A stretch of 64,000 nucleotides of DNA from the NCBI GenBank assembly GCA_035578155.1, contig JAPWDM010000006.1:10184305-10248304 (forward strand). The letters run 5' to 3'. This document shows, in pieces, positions 1 through 13,555 of this stretch (positions are counted from its first letter, which is position 1; each line of letters opens with the position of its first letter). The notes under the pieces are model-generated. The model was not told the origin of the DNA and made no database searches. It saw only the letters and a program-made list of their open reading frames with translations. Both the position numbers and the translations under genes were made by a program. This stretch comes from Brachynemurus nebulosus. Lineage: Eukaryota; Arthropoda; Insecta; Neuroptera; Myrmeleontidae.

Positions 1-98
1 ACTTCGAAAGTGATTCAGAAAATAATTTTGAGTATTACAACGAACCACTCACTACGGATGAACCCCCGGACTGGGAAAATACTAAAATTGTTACCTAA
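1..98 (+). CDS. C-terminal end of an unidentified protein (gene enters from the left)
   Basis: An open frame beginning at base 3 runs 31 codons to TAA at 96-98. The encoded tail is acidic and rich in Asn and Tyr (it includes ESDSENNFEYYNE) and ends EPPDWENTKIVT. The following sequence is strongly AT-rich with several AATAAA-like signals around 120-145, as expected just after a last exon. I do not recognise the family from this short tail. The rest of the gene lies outside the window. Confidence 0.6.
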   Translation, partial: FESDSENNFEYYNEPLTTDEPPDWENTKIVT

Positions 99-984
99 TG
101 TATTTTATTACTTTTTCTTTTGTAAAAATAAATAATAAATAATTTTGAATTTTAAAGTTAAAAAGTGCCTATTGTAAAGCACAAATAACTTTTTTTAAAC
201 TCTATTTTTTTATTGTACTTATAAAAATAAATTTTGCAATGCCAGTTACGTATTTTAGTTGTTTTAAGAGTTTTATACGTAAATTTTATATACAGAATTA
301 TATGTTTAGTTTTTAGAAACAAATTTTATACCAAATATATTGTTAACCTGTAATAAACAGAATCTCATATTTTATTTTATTTTATTTTTGTGTTGTAATT
401 TTAAATAATCAAAAATAAATCAGTTTTTATGATATAATCGAGTTTTCTTGTAAAAATTAAAATACAAGTGTATATACACTAATACTAGAAGGAACGCCTT
501 GTATTATCGGAAACTCTCAAATAGGGGTGGCTTAATAAAAATGGTTGACAAAAAAGTGCATTGACAATAGTTCTATATGCAATAGTTAGTGCGATATGAA
601 GAAAAAATGATAAATATTAAAATTATTTGTACATGAGTTGACAAGTTCGAAGCAAAGAAATTTTGTTGAAGGAGAGAGAATTTTGTATCTGAAAAATAGT
701 TAAAATATGGTAAAAAAAAGAAAAAATGAATTAATGAATGTTACAATTTACAGTATACAAACGTCAAATTTGAATGGTAAAATGTCATGAAATTACTAGC
801 ATAACTAGAGAACTGTCAACGAATGGAAGAAACAAAACAATTGTGTGTAAATGTAGATCATGTAGATCTATAAAGTTCAAATCATTAATGACATTTCAGC
901 AAATGCACTTTAAGAATAGTCTGATTTTTAAACACCAGATGTCATACCCTCATTCCACAGATCCCAATAGATACATAAATTAAG
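99..984. other. 3' flank and intergenic DNA, no gene seen
   Basis: AT-rich sequence with poly(A)-signal-like AATAAA runs near its start. Short open frames here have no recognisable protein content. Confidence 0.5.
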
Positions 985-1323
985 CAGTGTTGCCAACTTG
1001 GTGGTTTTACCACTAAAACTAGTGGTTTTGAACTTCCCACAGTGAGGAAAATTTTTTTCTAATGGTATGTGGTTTTCAGTGGTGCCGTCCTAGTGGTTCT
1101 ACCACTAAAACTGCTGATTATTTTATCATTTATTTATATAATATTGTGCTATTATGTTATGATTAATTCATAAAAATTTTCATTTGAAAAAATTTTTTTT
1201 TGTTGAGAAGCGAAAAGCTTTTTTTTTTTACTTTTCAATGAATAGCTGGAGGTTTTTAGTGGTTTTTTAAACGGTTTCAAAGTCTAATCTAGTGGTCTCT
1301 GGAAAAAAAAATTGGCAACACTG
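985..1323. mobile_element. hAT-type MITE, 339 bp
   Basis: The element starts CAGTGTTGCCAA and ends with its reverse complement TTGGCAACACTG. It is flanked by 8-bp direct repeats, AAATTAAG at 977-984 and AGATTAAG at 1324-1331 (7 of 8 match), the duplication size of hAT transposons. It has no coding capacity. Inside, the phrase AGTGGTTTT / CCACTAAAACT recurs several times near the left end, like subterminal transposase-binding repeats. Confidence 0.8.
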
Positions 1324-1331
1324 AGATTAAG

Positions 1332-1699
1332 AGATTGAAGCAAAAAAGAGAAATAACTCATGGGTTAAGTTAAATGCAGTCAGTTAGAGTCGGAATGGCA
1401 ATTTCCCAAAATTTGTGCCAATTTCCCAAACTTTGTTGACAAGTAATACAATTAACCACTTTGTCAAAATAATATTTCAAAATAATGTTTTTTTTGTTGT
1501 TTTTTTTTATTAAAATAAAACTGAGCAAATTTAATTCACGAAAGCAAACCAAATTAAATTTTTATAACAAATGTGGTTTGGTATAAATGGCTAATTTGTC
1601 ACTTGTGGCCTTGTTGACATTATTAATTTTACTACTATATTCTGTTTGGCAACGAAAGTGTCCGTTAATGCTTTATTGCAGTGGTTGGCAGAACTGGAC
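1332..1699. other. Intergenic DNA upstream of RpS10
   Basis: No gene seen. A phrase AATTTCCCAAA is repeated at about 1401 and 1422. The RpS10 promoter should lie in the right half, but no TATA box stands out. Confidence 0.4.
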
Positions 1700-1745
1700 A
1701 AAAGTTTTCTTTTTCCTTTGCGTATGAAACGAACCGTATTGTCAA
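1700..1745 (+). promoter_or_regulatory. RpS10: Probable 5' TOP start and non-coding first exon of RpS10
   Basis: A pyrimidine tract CTTTTTCCTTTG starts at about 1709, the form of a 5' terminal oligopyrimidine (TOP) start shared by ribosomal-protein mRNAs. It is followed by a GT donor at 1746 (CAA|GTACGT) that can join to the acceptor before 1937. An ATG at 1724 would open a 9-codon upstream frame ending TGA just over the real start, so the exact cap site is uncertain. Confidence 0.5.
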
Positions 1746-1937
1746 GTACGTATCGCAAAAATTGTAAAAAATAATCGGTTTTATTAAATCGAATCCTAAG
1801 TATTTATACTATCTTAATGAATCATTAATATTCTTAAATATCTTTTAATCAGCTTGTCACATATATTTCTCAAGTATTTTTAATTTTGGTGTGGATTGTG
1901 TTAACCGAAAAAAATTAATTTTGTGTTTTTTTCCAGA

Positions 1938-4268
<2,331 letters not shown>

Positions 4269-4295
4269 ATTATTTTAATTGTATAAAATATTTCC

Positions 4296-4301
4296 AATAA
4301 A
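4296..4301 (+). terminator. RpS10: RpS10 poly(A) signal
   Basis: AATAAA lies 28 bp after the RpS10 stop codon, the short 3' UTR usual for ribosomal-protein genes. Confidence 0.7.
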
Positions 4302-5746
4302 ATATAGAAAAATTTATTTTTGTTTTCATTTATTTATTTATTTTCAACAAGAACCCTAAAACTAGTGTTCTGATGTTTGGTCCTGATCAAGACGGCCATG
4401 TTCGGTAACGTTATAAAACGAAGCTTCTACCTTTACAACTCAGAGGGCTTTGATTTAAAAAAAAATATTCGTAGTTCGATTATTGCCGGCAAAAAAATTA
4501 CGCGTGCAACTCTGAGTCACTATGAGATTTTGCCTAGAGGGGATACAAAGATCGACTACAGCGCTCAAGGTGAACAAATATATTAGTTTATTAGGACGGC
4601 ATTTGTACATAATTTTGCTATTTTCTTTAAGAAAAAGTATTTTTTTTTTTCTTAAATATTTGATTTTTTCAAAGCGAGTACTTATTACGATGTCTATTTA
4701 CCAGATTCTACAGAATAATTTTTTAGAAAGAATAAAAAGATAAAAGAATTTTTTTTGTAACCCTACTATCAAACGCCATTTTATTTTGAAATTTTCAAAA
4801 AAATCATAAAAATTACTTCTTATGCTTTTTCTTGGTTAATTATTGAAAAATATTCTAGTTTCAGACATTTTTTAAGTAAAATGAGCAGATGTATAGCTTT
4901 TATTAAATATATTTCAGTTTTTTAATATATTTTTCATTCATTTATAAATAGTAAAATGTCCTGATAAATTGTTAAATAATCATTTGATATAGGTAACTAT
5001 ACTTTCGGCTCGGAGCATTTGCAGGTTATTAGATTTGCATCACCAGTTAGACGTATACGTACATGTTAATGCGTATAAATTTTTTATAATCAGAATATAC
5101 CGAATATACAGTAACAAACTAACATAGCTAGTTAGTTATCAATGAACTCTTTGATTAGGAGTCAGATCAGTAATTAGTAAAAAACTTATTTTTAAATTTT
5201 TTTCCTATGCATTGAGTTTATAAAATTTATCTCAAATTCGGAAAAATAATTTAAAAAAAAAAATGTATCCACAATTTAAGTTTGGTCCTAGCATAACGTG
5301 AATTTTAACCATTAGCGCCTACACGCGGTTTAAAAAAAAATTAATTCGCAACCCTAAATGCCCTAAATTATGTTGAAAACAGTGGAATTCAATTGTTTTT
5401 ATTTTCTTTATTACATATTATTTTCTTGTCAATTTTGTTCTCCACAATTCATATCCGTAAAAAAAATTGAGTTAAAAGAGAAATTAATTTTAACACAATT
5501 TTCATTTGAAATTGATGTAATTATTATAAATTATGTAATTTAAAGTCAATTTATTCATAAAAATATTTTTAAATTGGTTTAATAAATTACAGTTCAGTGT
5601 CCACTGGTGTCATTTCGAAAAGCTCAAAAATAACAAGTGGCAATTGGAACAGTTTATAGTTCAGTGAATTATGAATGTGTCAAATCACTTATTTCATGAT
5701 TCGTTATTAACAAAAATCATTCGTAAAAATCGGATAATAAAATAAA
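4302..5746. other. Intergenic DNA between RpS10 and AUP1
   Basis: No gene seen. A phrase AACCATTAGCGCC near 5308 resembles the end of the TTAA-flanked element at 12334. The AUP1 promoter should be near 5580-5740, but no core motif is clear. Confidence 0.4.
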
Positions 5747-8513
5747 ATGTCAAATTTAGAGGCAAAACATTTATTTGTTGAGAATAGGTACACATGAAAT
5801 ATTTTTTATGCAAGGTAACCCTATTATTTTCTACATATATCTGAATTTTAGGTTTCCTGAATCGTCTCAAAAAATACTATCCTTATTGCTTTACACACCA
5901 ATTGGGATACTTATATTACTCGTTAGACTTTTAAGTGGGCTTTTAGCGTTAGTGCTCGCGTCAGCTTTACCCGATGTCGTCACGCTACGAAAAACAATTA
6001 CAAATTTATTGAGCTTTACGTTTGGCATATTCGTCGAAAAGCAAGGAACGCGTGACGAGAGTGTTAAGATTTTAGTTAGCAATCATATTTCTCGATTAGA
6101 TCATTTAGCATTGCACATAGCAACCGACAGTTATACGGTAAAAATGATTTTAAATAGTTTAAGGATGTTGGCGAGGTACAATCGGAGATAAAAGTACATA
6201 AAATTAGAAATTCGTGAATAGTTGCGTTGTATAACAAACTATGAGGTAAATAAATAGTTATCTTTGCTAAATAATAGCTATCACTACAACTGCGCTTGTA
6301 CAATACATAAAATTTATAGCTCTCAGCTGACTACAAAAGCTAAAAGTACATTCTGAAGATTTTTGGGAGGAATTTCAAAATGGTACGAGACGATTGAAAA
6401 TTTAGTAGAATGTTCCTCATTAAATACCGAGACCCCTGTGAAAATTTCAAACCGATTCACTAAACCGTTAAAAAGTTATTGAAAAAAAAAAACTGTAATT
6501 TTACACGTACTCTTATGGAAATTCGACGACAGAATAGATTAAATAACTTCTTAACGGCTTAGTGAATCGGTTTGAAATTTTCATAGGGGCCTCGGTATTT
6601 AATGAGAAACATTCTACTAAATTTTCAATCGTCTCGTACACCGGAAAGAAGTTAGCGCCGAAAGTTGAAAAATATTTTTGCTTTTTTATATGAATAAATT
6701 GCTCTAAAATTGCTCCTTGGAAATCAGTAATTGCTCCACCTTTTTCTGTTATTTAAGCTATCAAAATCTCCCAAAATAATATTCTTTTTATACAATTTCT
6801 TTACGTCAATAAATTGCTCCTAATTTGCTCTATTTAATTTAAAAGCTAAGTACTAATTTTTTTGAATAATTATTGAAATATTTTGTTTTTTTTATAATAT
6901 TATTTAACTGTCAAAATTCAGTTATCCTTAAATATATGCAAACTTCTTAAAGGTATGTTGGATTGCCTATATGTTTTAATAATACGAGTACATAACCTAA
7001 TTGTAAATATTTTTTATTTTAATATATTTTAATTATTCAGAAAAATTAATATTTAACTTTCAAATCAGATGGAGCAAACTGGGAGCAATTTTTGATGTAA
7101 AGAAATTATATAAAAATGCATTATTCGACAAGATTTTGATAATAGAAATAGTGAAACAAAAAAGTTTTTTTGTTTGTAAATAACTAATTAAAACACAGTT
7201 TCAGGTGGAGAAATTACTGATCCCAAAGGAGCAATTTTGGAGTAATTTAGCTATATAAAAAACAAAAAGATTTCCCAACTTTCGGCTTTTAACTTCTTTC
7301 CAGTGTCTCGTACCATTTTGAGATTCCTCCCAAAATTCCTCAGAATATACTAAGCTCTTGTAGTAAACTGAGAGCTATAGTTTTATGTACTATAGAAGCA
7401 GTTGTAGTGATAGCTATTATTCAGCAAAGATAATTATTTATTTACCTCATAGTTTGATATACAACACAATTATTCACGAGTTTCTAATTTTATGTACTTT
7501 TATCTCCGATTGTACATCCCAAACATCCTTAAAACTTTCCGCGAGTAAAATTAATTTTTTTTTTTTAGCCCACCAAATATCGAATGCAAGATGTTTTTGA
7601 AAATTCTCTAGGTCTCCTGTACGTGAATCGAGGCGTCACCTCGGAAATTATTCTCAATTCCGAGAAAATATTAGCATTTTTCCCGGAGGAGACAATCACG
7701 AATGGAAAAGGTCTATTAAAATTTAAATCAAAAGTGTTCGATTATGATGTCAAGATTCAACCAGTGGCGTTAAAAGTTTGGCGACCGCCAATGGCGGAAC
7801 TTGCCGTGAAATCACTGGGGTCACAATGGTGGGCCGACATACTAATATTCATGTTTGTCCCATATACATTGTACACCGTTAAATTTCTACCGCCCGTTCA
7901 AAAAGAGGACGCATCGACCGAAGAAAATACATTTTCGGAAATAGTTCGTCAAGCGATTGCGGAAAATTTGAAAATTCCCGCCACTGAATTGACCGCGCGC
8001 GATTTATTTGAATACGAGAAACGTTACATTATGGATCAGAGGCGTGCCACAATTAGCGGCATGGACTCGGCCACAGTCCACAATTTAAACATGCCGTTCG
8101 ATCCGAGTTTAGACGCAATGGCACGACAAGTCAAAGATGTGCTTCCACTTGTACCGCATCATGTGATAATTCAAGATTTAGCGAAAACTCGCAACGTCGA
8201 CTACACCATTTCCAATATACTCGATGGCCACGTACGATATGTTCCTGAATCACCGGCCGCCAGCACCTCGAGCACACCAGCGCCATCGAGTACCGTGTCC
8301 TATAAAACAACAACAACAACAACAACAGGGACAACGGCAACAACAATAACGGCATCAACTAGTAGTATTCCTAATCGTCCATTGAATGTTTTCCCGAAGA
8401 ACGCGAACGAACGGATGATGTCATTTCAGGAACGTAAACGTCAATTAATTGAGACTGCACGCAAAAGGTATATTGAAAAGCACGGTTTGAATATCGCATT
8501 AAATAATTGTTAA
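5747..8513 (+). CDS. AUP1: AUP1: lipid-droplet / ER acyltransferase-like CUE protein
   Basis: Exons 5747-5787, 5852-6137 and 7569-8513 join in frame to 423 residues (human AUP1 is about 410). Residues about 22-53 form the hydrophobic hairpin that inserts in the ER or lipid-droplet monolayer. The acyltransferase motif H-X4-D is HISRLD at 92-97, with FPEETITNG further on. A CUE domain (ubiquitin binding) starts near 293 with MARQVKDVLPLVPHHVI. A Ser/Thr-rich linker with polyThr follows, then the basic C-terminal helix SFQERKRQLIETARKRY, matching the G2BR segment that recruits the E2 enzyme UBE2G2. In other animals AUP1 links ER-associated degradation to lipid droplets. Intron 1 is only 64 bp; intron 2 is filled by a foldback element. 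The start is the first in-frame ATG upstream of the conserved hairpin. Confidence 0.93.
6156..7536. mobile_element. Nested foldback element filling AUP1 intron 2
   Basis: The left arm begins AGTTTAAGGATGTT and the right arm ends with its reverse complement (AACATCCTTAAAACT). Arms of about 230 bp (6156-6390 and 7305-7536) pair imperfectly. A second palindrome of about 250 bp (6384-6640, with CGATTGAAAATTTAGTAGAA and its complement) sits inside the left half. A further inverted pair follows, in which GAAAGAAGTTAGC is matched near 7295. Only about 18 bp separate the left arm from the splice donor and about 32 bp the right arm from exon 3. Confidence 0.75.
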
Positions 8514-8565
8514 TTAGAGGTTATGTTCTGTTTGTTTTTTCAAAATGGCGGTATTTAAAAAATAC

Positions 8566-8571
8566 AATAAA
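8566..8571 (+). terminator. AUP1: AUP1 poly(A) signal
   Basis: AATAAA 52 bp after the AUP1 stop codon. Confidence 0.6.
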
Positions 8572-9557
8572 TGCTCATTTTTAAATGATAGCAATTTTAT
8601 TATAACAAAATAAGTATATGAGCTAATTTTTGTTAACTGTTTTCAGTATCTTTTTAAGAATGTTAATTTTTTTTATTTATTTATTCATTTGACAATAAAA
8701 AAATAGTTTTACATCAAATTTATTATTTAATAAAAATTTATCGATTTATTATGTACAAATGATGTGGAATTTTTATGGATTTTATTTTGTAGTACTTAAA
8801 ATTTTTTTTTAAAAATTGATAAAATGAAAATGTTATATATTCATTTTTACAGTTATATAAAATACACAAAAGTTCCGATCATAGCAGCATGTTTGTGTTT
8901 CTTTGTGACGTAATTGTCTGCTTTTTGCACCAGTGACGACTTACAACATTTCCTTATATATTATATGTAATACGTTTTGTAACTAAAATTTAATATTATT
9001 AAAAAAAAAAGATAAATTCAGACAAAAAAGGTTTTTAAACCGCGAATGGAATGTCTGTCACATGTACAAGAAACTTTATCTGTATTTTATTGTTTTGATT
9101 CATTTACCACCTGCTGTGATCGGAGTTACTATGAGCAGATTCCAGTCGTAAATTATGAATTGAATTTTCAAAATTATGTTACAATATATTTTGTCACCAA
9201 AATCTTTCAAGAGTCAATTCAAATATGAGCGAACAACAATCTGAGCGTGACAAAATATGGGCAAAAAAAATTTTTGCACCTACTATACTTTATTGTGTTT
9301 GAATAGCTTTGGTAAATTATATAAAAACAGTGTTTTTTTAAATTTGTATTTTATAAAAAAGTTTTAAGTGAAAAATTTTATTTTTTTGTTTATGATTTCT
9401 ATAATATATGAATGACTTTTCCTTTTTTCGAAAATTATAATTTTAATGAACAGTACGTAATTATAAAAAAATAAAAAAGATGTATAATTTTGTAAAAGAT
9501 CAGAATAAAACTACATTTTTAAATGAAATTCATCTTGTTATTTCTTTTTACATAATA
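8572..9557. other. Intergenic DNA after AUP1
   Basis: AT-rich, no gene seen. A 60-codon open frame at 9046-9228 has no family signature. Confidence 0.4.
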
Positions 9558-10123
9558 GGGTACTTGACTGAAGTTACAAAAATATTCTAAAAGCATAGTT
9601 TTTCCATATCAGTTAAGTGATTTTTTTATTTTCGATAGATTCTGTAAAAAATCATCAAAAAAAATAACCCTACAATTTTAAATGAGAAAAAGGCGGGAAA
9701 AACACCTCACTATAGTGACGTCACAGTTTGAAACAACTAAACGTCAATGTCAATATTTATAACCTCAAAACTTTGATTATATTCATAAAATGTCAAAGTA
9801 AAAACAAGTATTTATTAGAATTCTGGCCGATTATTATTACTATATATATAAGCTAATTAAATATTCAAAAGAAAACATAATTTCACGTCACCGATGAAAA
9901 TTATTAAAATCGACATATCTAGCTACAAAATGTTACGTCATATTCAAGAAATGGCGCGTTTTCACTAATTTGAATATTTGTTGAAAAATGGCGATTTTCA
10001 AAATAAAATTTCTAACTAGTTATCAAATTTTTTTATGTTTCATTATTAAAATTGGACATATGAAATGATAATGCATAGAATTATTTAATATTTGACACAA
10101 ATTTTAAATACAGTCAAGTACCG
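9558..10123. mobile_element. TA-flanked MITE family M1, copy 1 (566 bp)
   Basis: Ends GGGTACTTGACTG and CAGTCAAGTACCG form inverted repeats, with TA on both sides (9556-9557, 10124-10125), as in Tc1/mariner-type insertions. The body is closely similar to copies at 16581 and 55254 and more distantly to 49947. A TGACGTCA palindrome lies in each body. Confidence 0.85.
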
Positions 10124-11509
10124 TATTAAAATCTTTATAAAACGAGTTTACACGTTTGTTGGCTTATTACGCGCTATTACCACACTCCATAGAGAGAATA
10201 ATCTCAGTGTCTGTCATTTTATTCAGGTTATCTCAGTCTTTTGGAATTTTACTCTATGATCAGTTTCTTTGGAGACCATTTCTTAAGAGAGAGACAAGAT
10301 ATAATATAATATGATATGTTAGAATGAATACGTATATTCCTTTGAATGTACCACAAAAAATAAAAACAAAAGAGTAAATATACACGATAACACGTGCAAA
10401 TAAGCACTAAACATCCAGTCCTACAAAAAATTAAATTTAAAAAAATATTAGATAACGCAATACATCGTAAATATAATATTTGGGTAAGTAAATATTGTAT
10501 TTATCAATAAATGCAACCATTTCTAGCGAAAATTTGTTAATTTTTCTAAATTTTTCATTTAAAAAAACAGGTTTATAATAAGCGTAAAAATACCAATTTT
10601 GACATTACACAAAGTAAAGGAAAGATCGAAAAAGGAATCATTCTACATAAATAAGGAATTCGTTTTTTAGTTAAAATATGTGATAATAACGACAAAAATT
10701 TTAAAAATATTGTAAAAAATAAAATTATGTAAAAATCAAAATATAGGTTAGTTGGACCCTTCATTTCAGTAGCGTCTTATATGTAAAATTAATGAGCATA
10801 TAAAAATTTAACTTCAAGATTATGTATTTTGTTTGTATTTATTTATTTATTAATAAAATGATAATTTAATAAACATATAGTTTTATTTATGTTTGTGTCT
10901 ACTTTTATCAAAAAGATATGTCTTATTAGTGATGGAAAATTATAAACCAAAACGTAATCTTTTTAAAGAAATAGTTATAAATTGTAAATAATCGATTAAT
11001 TTGAGCAATTTTTGTTTTGAGTTTATAGTAATTTATAATATTCTTTAAGCAGCGTTAAAAAATGCAATAATTTAGTAGACAAGTAAGAATTCGAAAAATT
11101 AATTGATAAAATAGTCGAACAGCATTCTTAAGGAGTTGATTATTGAATTAAATAGAAAAGATATTAAAAATAATTAATTAATTTTTTTGTTTTTATATAA
11201 AAATCACAATTATAATAAAAATATACTAAATATATTGTTTTAAAAGCAATGGCAATGTTTTAATTAAATTAACACCGCTACTGTTTGTTGACAAAATGAC
11301 GTCATTCATAATACGCACGTTTAATATTCATAATATGTTGATCAGTATTTTGGCAAATGCTCCTTCCTTTACAATATTATATACCTCTCCTTCTTCCATG
11401 GTTTCTTGATAGATTTGATAGATTTTGTATGAGGTTATTTTAGGAGGAACTATTTTTAAACATTTATCTTTCCAAAAATTTAGCCATAAAAACATAATAT
11501 AAAAAAAAA
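10124..11509. other. Intergenic DNA upstream of PDCD5
   Basis: AT-rich, no gene or defined element seen. The PDCD5 promoter should be near 11250-11500. Confidence 0.4.
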
Positions 11510-12034
11510 ATGGATGACCCTGAATTGGAAAAAATCCGTCAGCAACGATTAGCTCAAATTCAATCCCAGTACAAGGTAACACGTTACAGAATAGAATTCA
11601 TAACCCTTTAAAATTAAAAATTGTTCCATTAGCCTGGAGGTGATACTTCGCAAAACACCGCAAAAACTCAAGAAGACCAAGCCAGAGCGCAAGAGGACAT
11701 AAAAAATACAATACTCTCACAAATTTTGGATCAATCGGCGCGGGCTCGATGTAAGTATTCCCCCACAAAAGTGGAAAATATTCCAAAAAAATCGTTAATG
11801 AGAAATTTTACTCGCACAGTGAACACTCTAATGTTGGGTAAACCGGAAAAGGGTCGAATGGTTGAATCAATGTTGATCCGAATGGCTCAAACCGGACAAA
11901 TCATCAATAAAATCACTGAGACTGAATTAATTGGACTTTTGGAAAATGTGAATCAACAGATGGGATCAACAAAGACCACCGTAAAATTTGATCGTAGAAG
12001 AGCCGCGTTGGATTCGGACGATGATGAATTTTAG
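11510..12034 (+). CDS. PDCD5: PDCD5, programmed cell death protein 5 homologue
   Basis: Exons 11510-11575, 11633-11750 and 11820-12034 give 132 residues (human 125). The protein starts MDDPELEKIRQQRLAQIQ. It keeps the PDCD5 core ILDQSARARL followed by a KPEKGRMVESMLIRMAQTGQ helix and ends TTVKFDRRRAALDSDDDEF, with the acidic tail typical of the family. Both introns are tiny (57 and 69 bp). The middle junction splits a Leu codon (T|TG). PDCD5 is a small helical DNA/protein-binding factor tied to apoptosis and chaperonin regulation in mammals; its insect role is less defined. The start matches the family N-terminus. Confidence 0.95.
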
Positions 12035-12139
12035 TGTTTTAAGAGACTGCCTTATTTTTTGAGAAATATTAGCTTTGAGTTACCGACTCTTTGTTATTAA
12101 GCACTAAATAATAATTACAATATCAATTGCTTGTTTTTT

Positions 12140-12145
12140 AATAAA
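12140..12145 (+). terminator. PDCD5: PDCD5 poly(A) signal
   Basis: AATAAA 105 bp after the stop codon. Confidence 0.6.
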
Positions 12146-12333
12146 ACGCTGTTAAAATTTATGTTATTCAAACTGGTTATTGATTTTAGGTTTTTTTTTT
12201 TTTTTAAGGAGTTTCGTATAATTTATAAATATTCTTTTTATTACATTTTTAAAATTTAAATATTAATAACGAATAAATATATTTCAAAGTCCTATTTTTT
12301 TATTTTTTCCGAAAAGTTCTGTATCAAGATTAA

Positions 12334-12616
12334 CCCATTAGCGCCCGCCGTACACGCTTGAGTACTCTTATTAAATAGACTTTTTTTTTATTTAAAACAC
12401 ACTACTTAAAAAATAAAGTAACTTCAAAGTGTTATCAAATGGACATTCTGCATGAAAAGACTAACTGTTGAGGACAATTCCGCCCACCGTACACGGCTAT
12501 GTGTACATGTAAGGGTTATTAATTGATTTTTTTTGTCATTTTCTATATTTTTACTTTATTTTTATTGATTTAATCCAGAAAAAACTAAAAACAGTTTCGC
12601 CATGGGTGTTAATTGG
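12334..12616. mobile_element. piggyBac-like MITE, 283 bp (diverged ends)
   Basis: TTAA (12330-12333) precedes CCCATTAGCGCC, and GGTGTTAATTGG precedes TTAA (12617-12620); the two ends match at about 12 of 16 positions including TTAA. TTAA flanks are the piggyBac target. The phrase CCGTACACG occurs near both thirds of the element. No coding sequence. Confidence 0.5.
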
Positions 12617-12620
12617 TTAA

Positions 12621-13555
12621 ACAGATGCAGAGTTTAAGTAACAGGTGTTTTAGTTATTCTAAATAACCATAGATGGCCATAATATCGATTAATTCAAGGT
12701 CGTGTAATATGAAATGTCGTTTTCCGACCACTTGGCCGACCATGTAATTCAGAATATAAATGTTGACACTTTTTTAAGCATTAGAGGAATGTTTAAAAGC
12801 GATTCCTTCATTTTGAATTGAATTCTGGTGTGAAGTATTAAGGGGTGAGAGTGGGCCTGGTAAGAAAAAAATATCTAGGCCCCCAAAGTGGATTAATCAA
12901 TATAACTGGACTATTTTGCTTTCGAGTTTACGAAGATAGTGGAAGCGTTGTAATCACTTTTGAGATATGAAAAGTTTTTTCCTTCAAAGTAAAGAATTTC
13001 CATTCGCATTTCACGTTTTGGAGTTTTCTCAAAATTTTGGTTTCATTTCTGTCCGTATTTTTGTTCGGAAAACCTTCAACGCGCATGCTGGAAATTTTCA
13101 GGAATTGCGCACATTGATTCCTGGATGTCCTGCTCTGAATTTCATCGTAATGGTAATTCCCGTTGGCAAGCTATTGGTATATTTTTTGGAATGTCAGTCT
13201 TAATTTTTCATAATAATTTATTTGCCCCAAATAAAAACGGATAATTCCAAATTGCTATCATTTTTTTAACTATCAACTTTAGCCTACTCGTAGTTGTTTT
13301 TCTATTCGTCACTAGATGGCTAAACCACGCGCGTCCACGTGGACGAAACCGCGAGTAAGAACTAGTAATTTATATTTTATCCCTATTATTATTATATGCG
13401 ATCATCTGATCGATAATGACGATTTGTTTACATGAATTCAGTAACTTAGCAACCGAAAAATGTTTTTAATTGTACCTTCGATACCACACCGATATGAAAT
13501 TTTTGAAAGTTCGCTTCGTGTTAAGAAAATAATTATGATTTAGTAATAATTTAAG
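12621..13555. other. Intergenic DNA upstream of IFT172
   Basis: No gene seen. A 78-codon open frame at 12967-13203 lacks any family signal or splice context. Confidence 0.4.

Noticed and set aside
6076..7600. Two similar 70-75 residue frames on opposite strands (6076-6303 and 7385-7600)
   Set aside because: They are the two arms of the AUP1 intron foldback, not genes.
12967..13203. 78-codon frame upstream of IFT172
   Set aside because: No recognisable composition, no splice context, AT-rich phenylalanine-heavy translation typical of chance.
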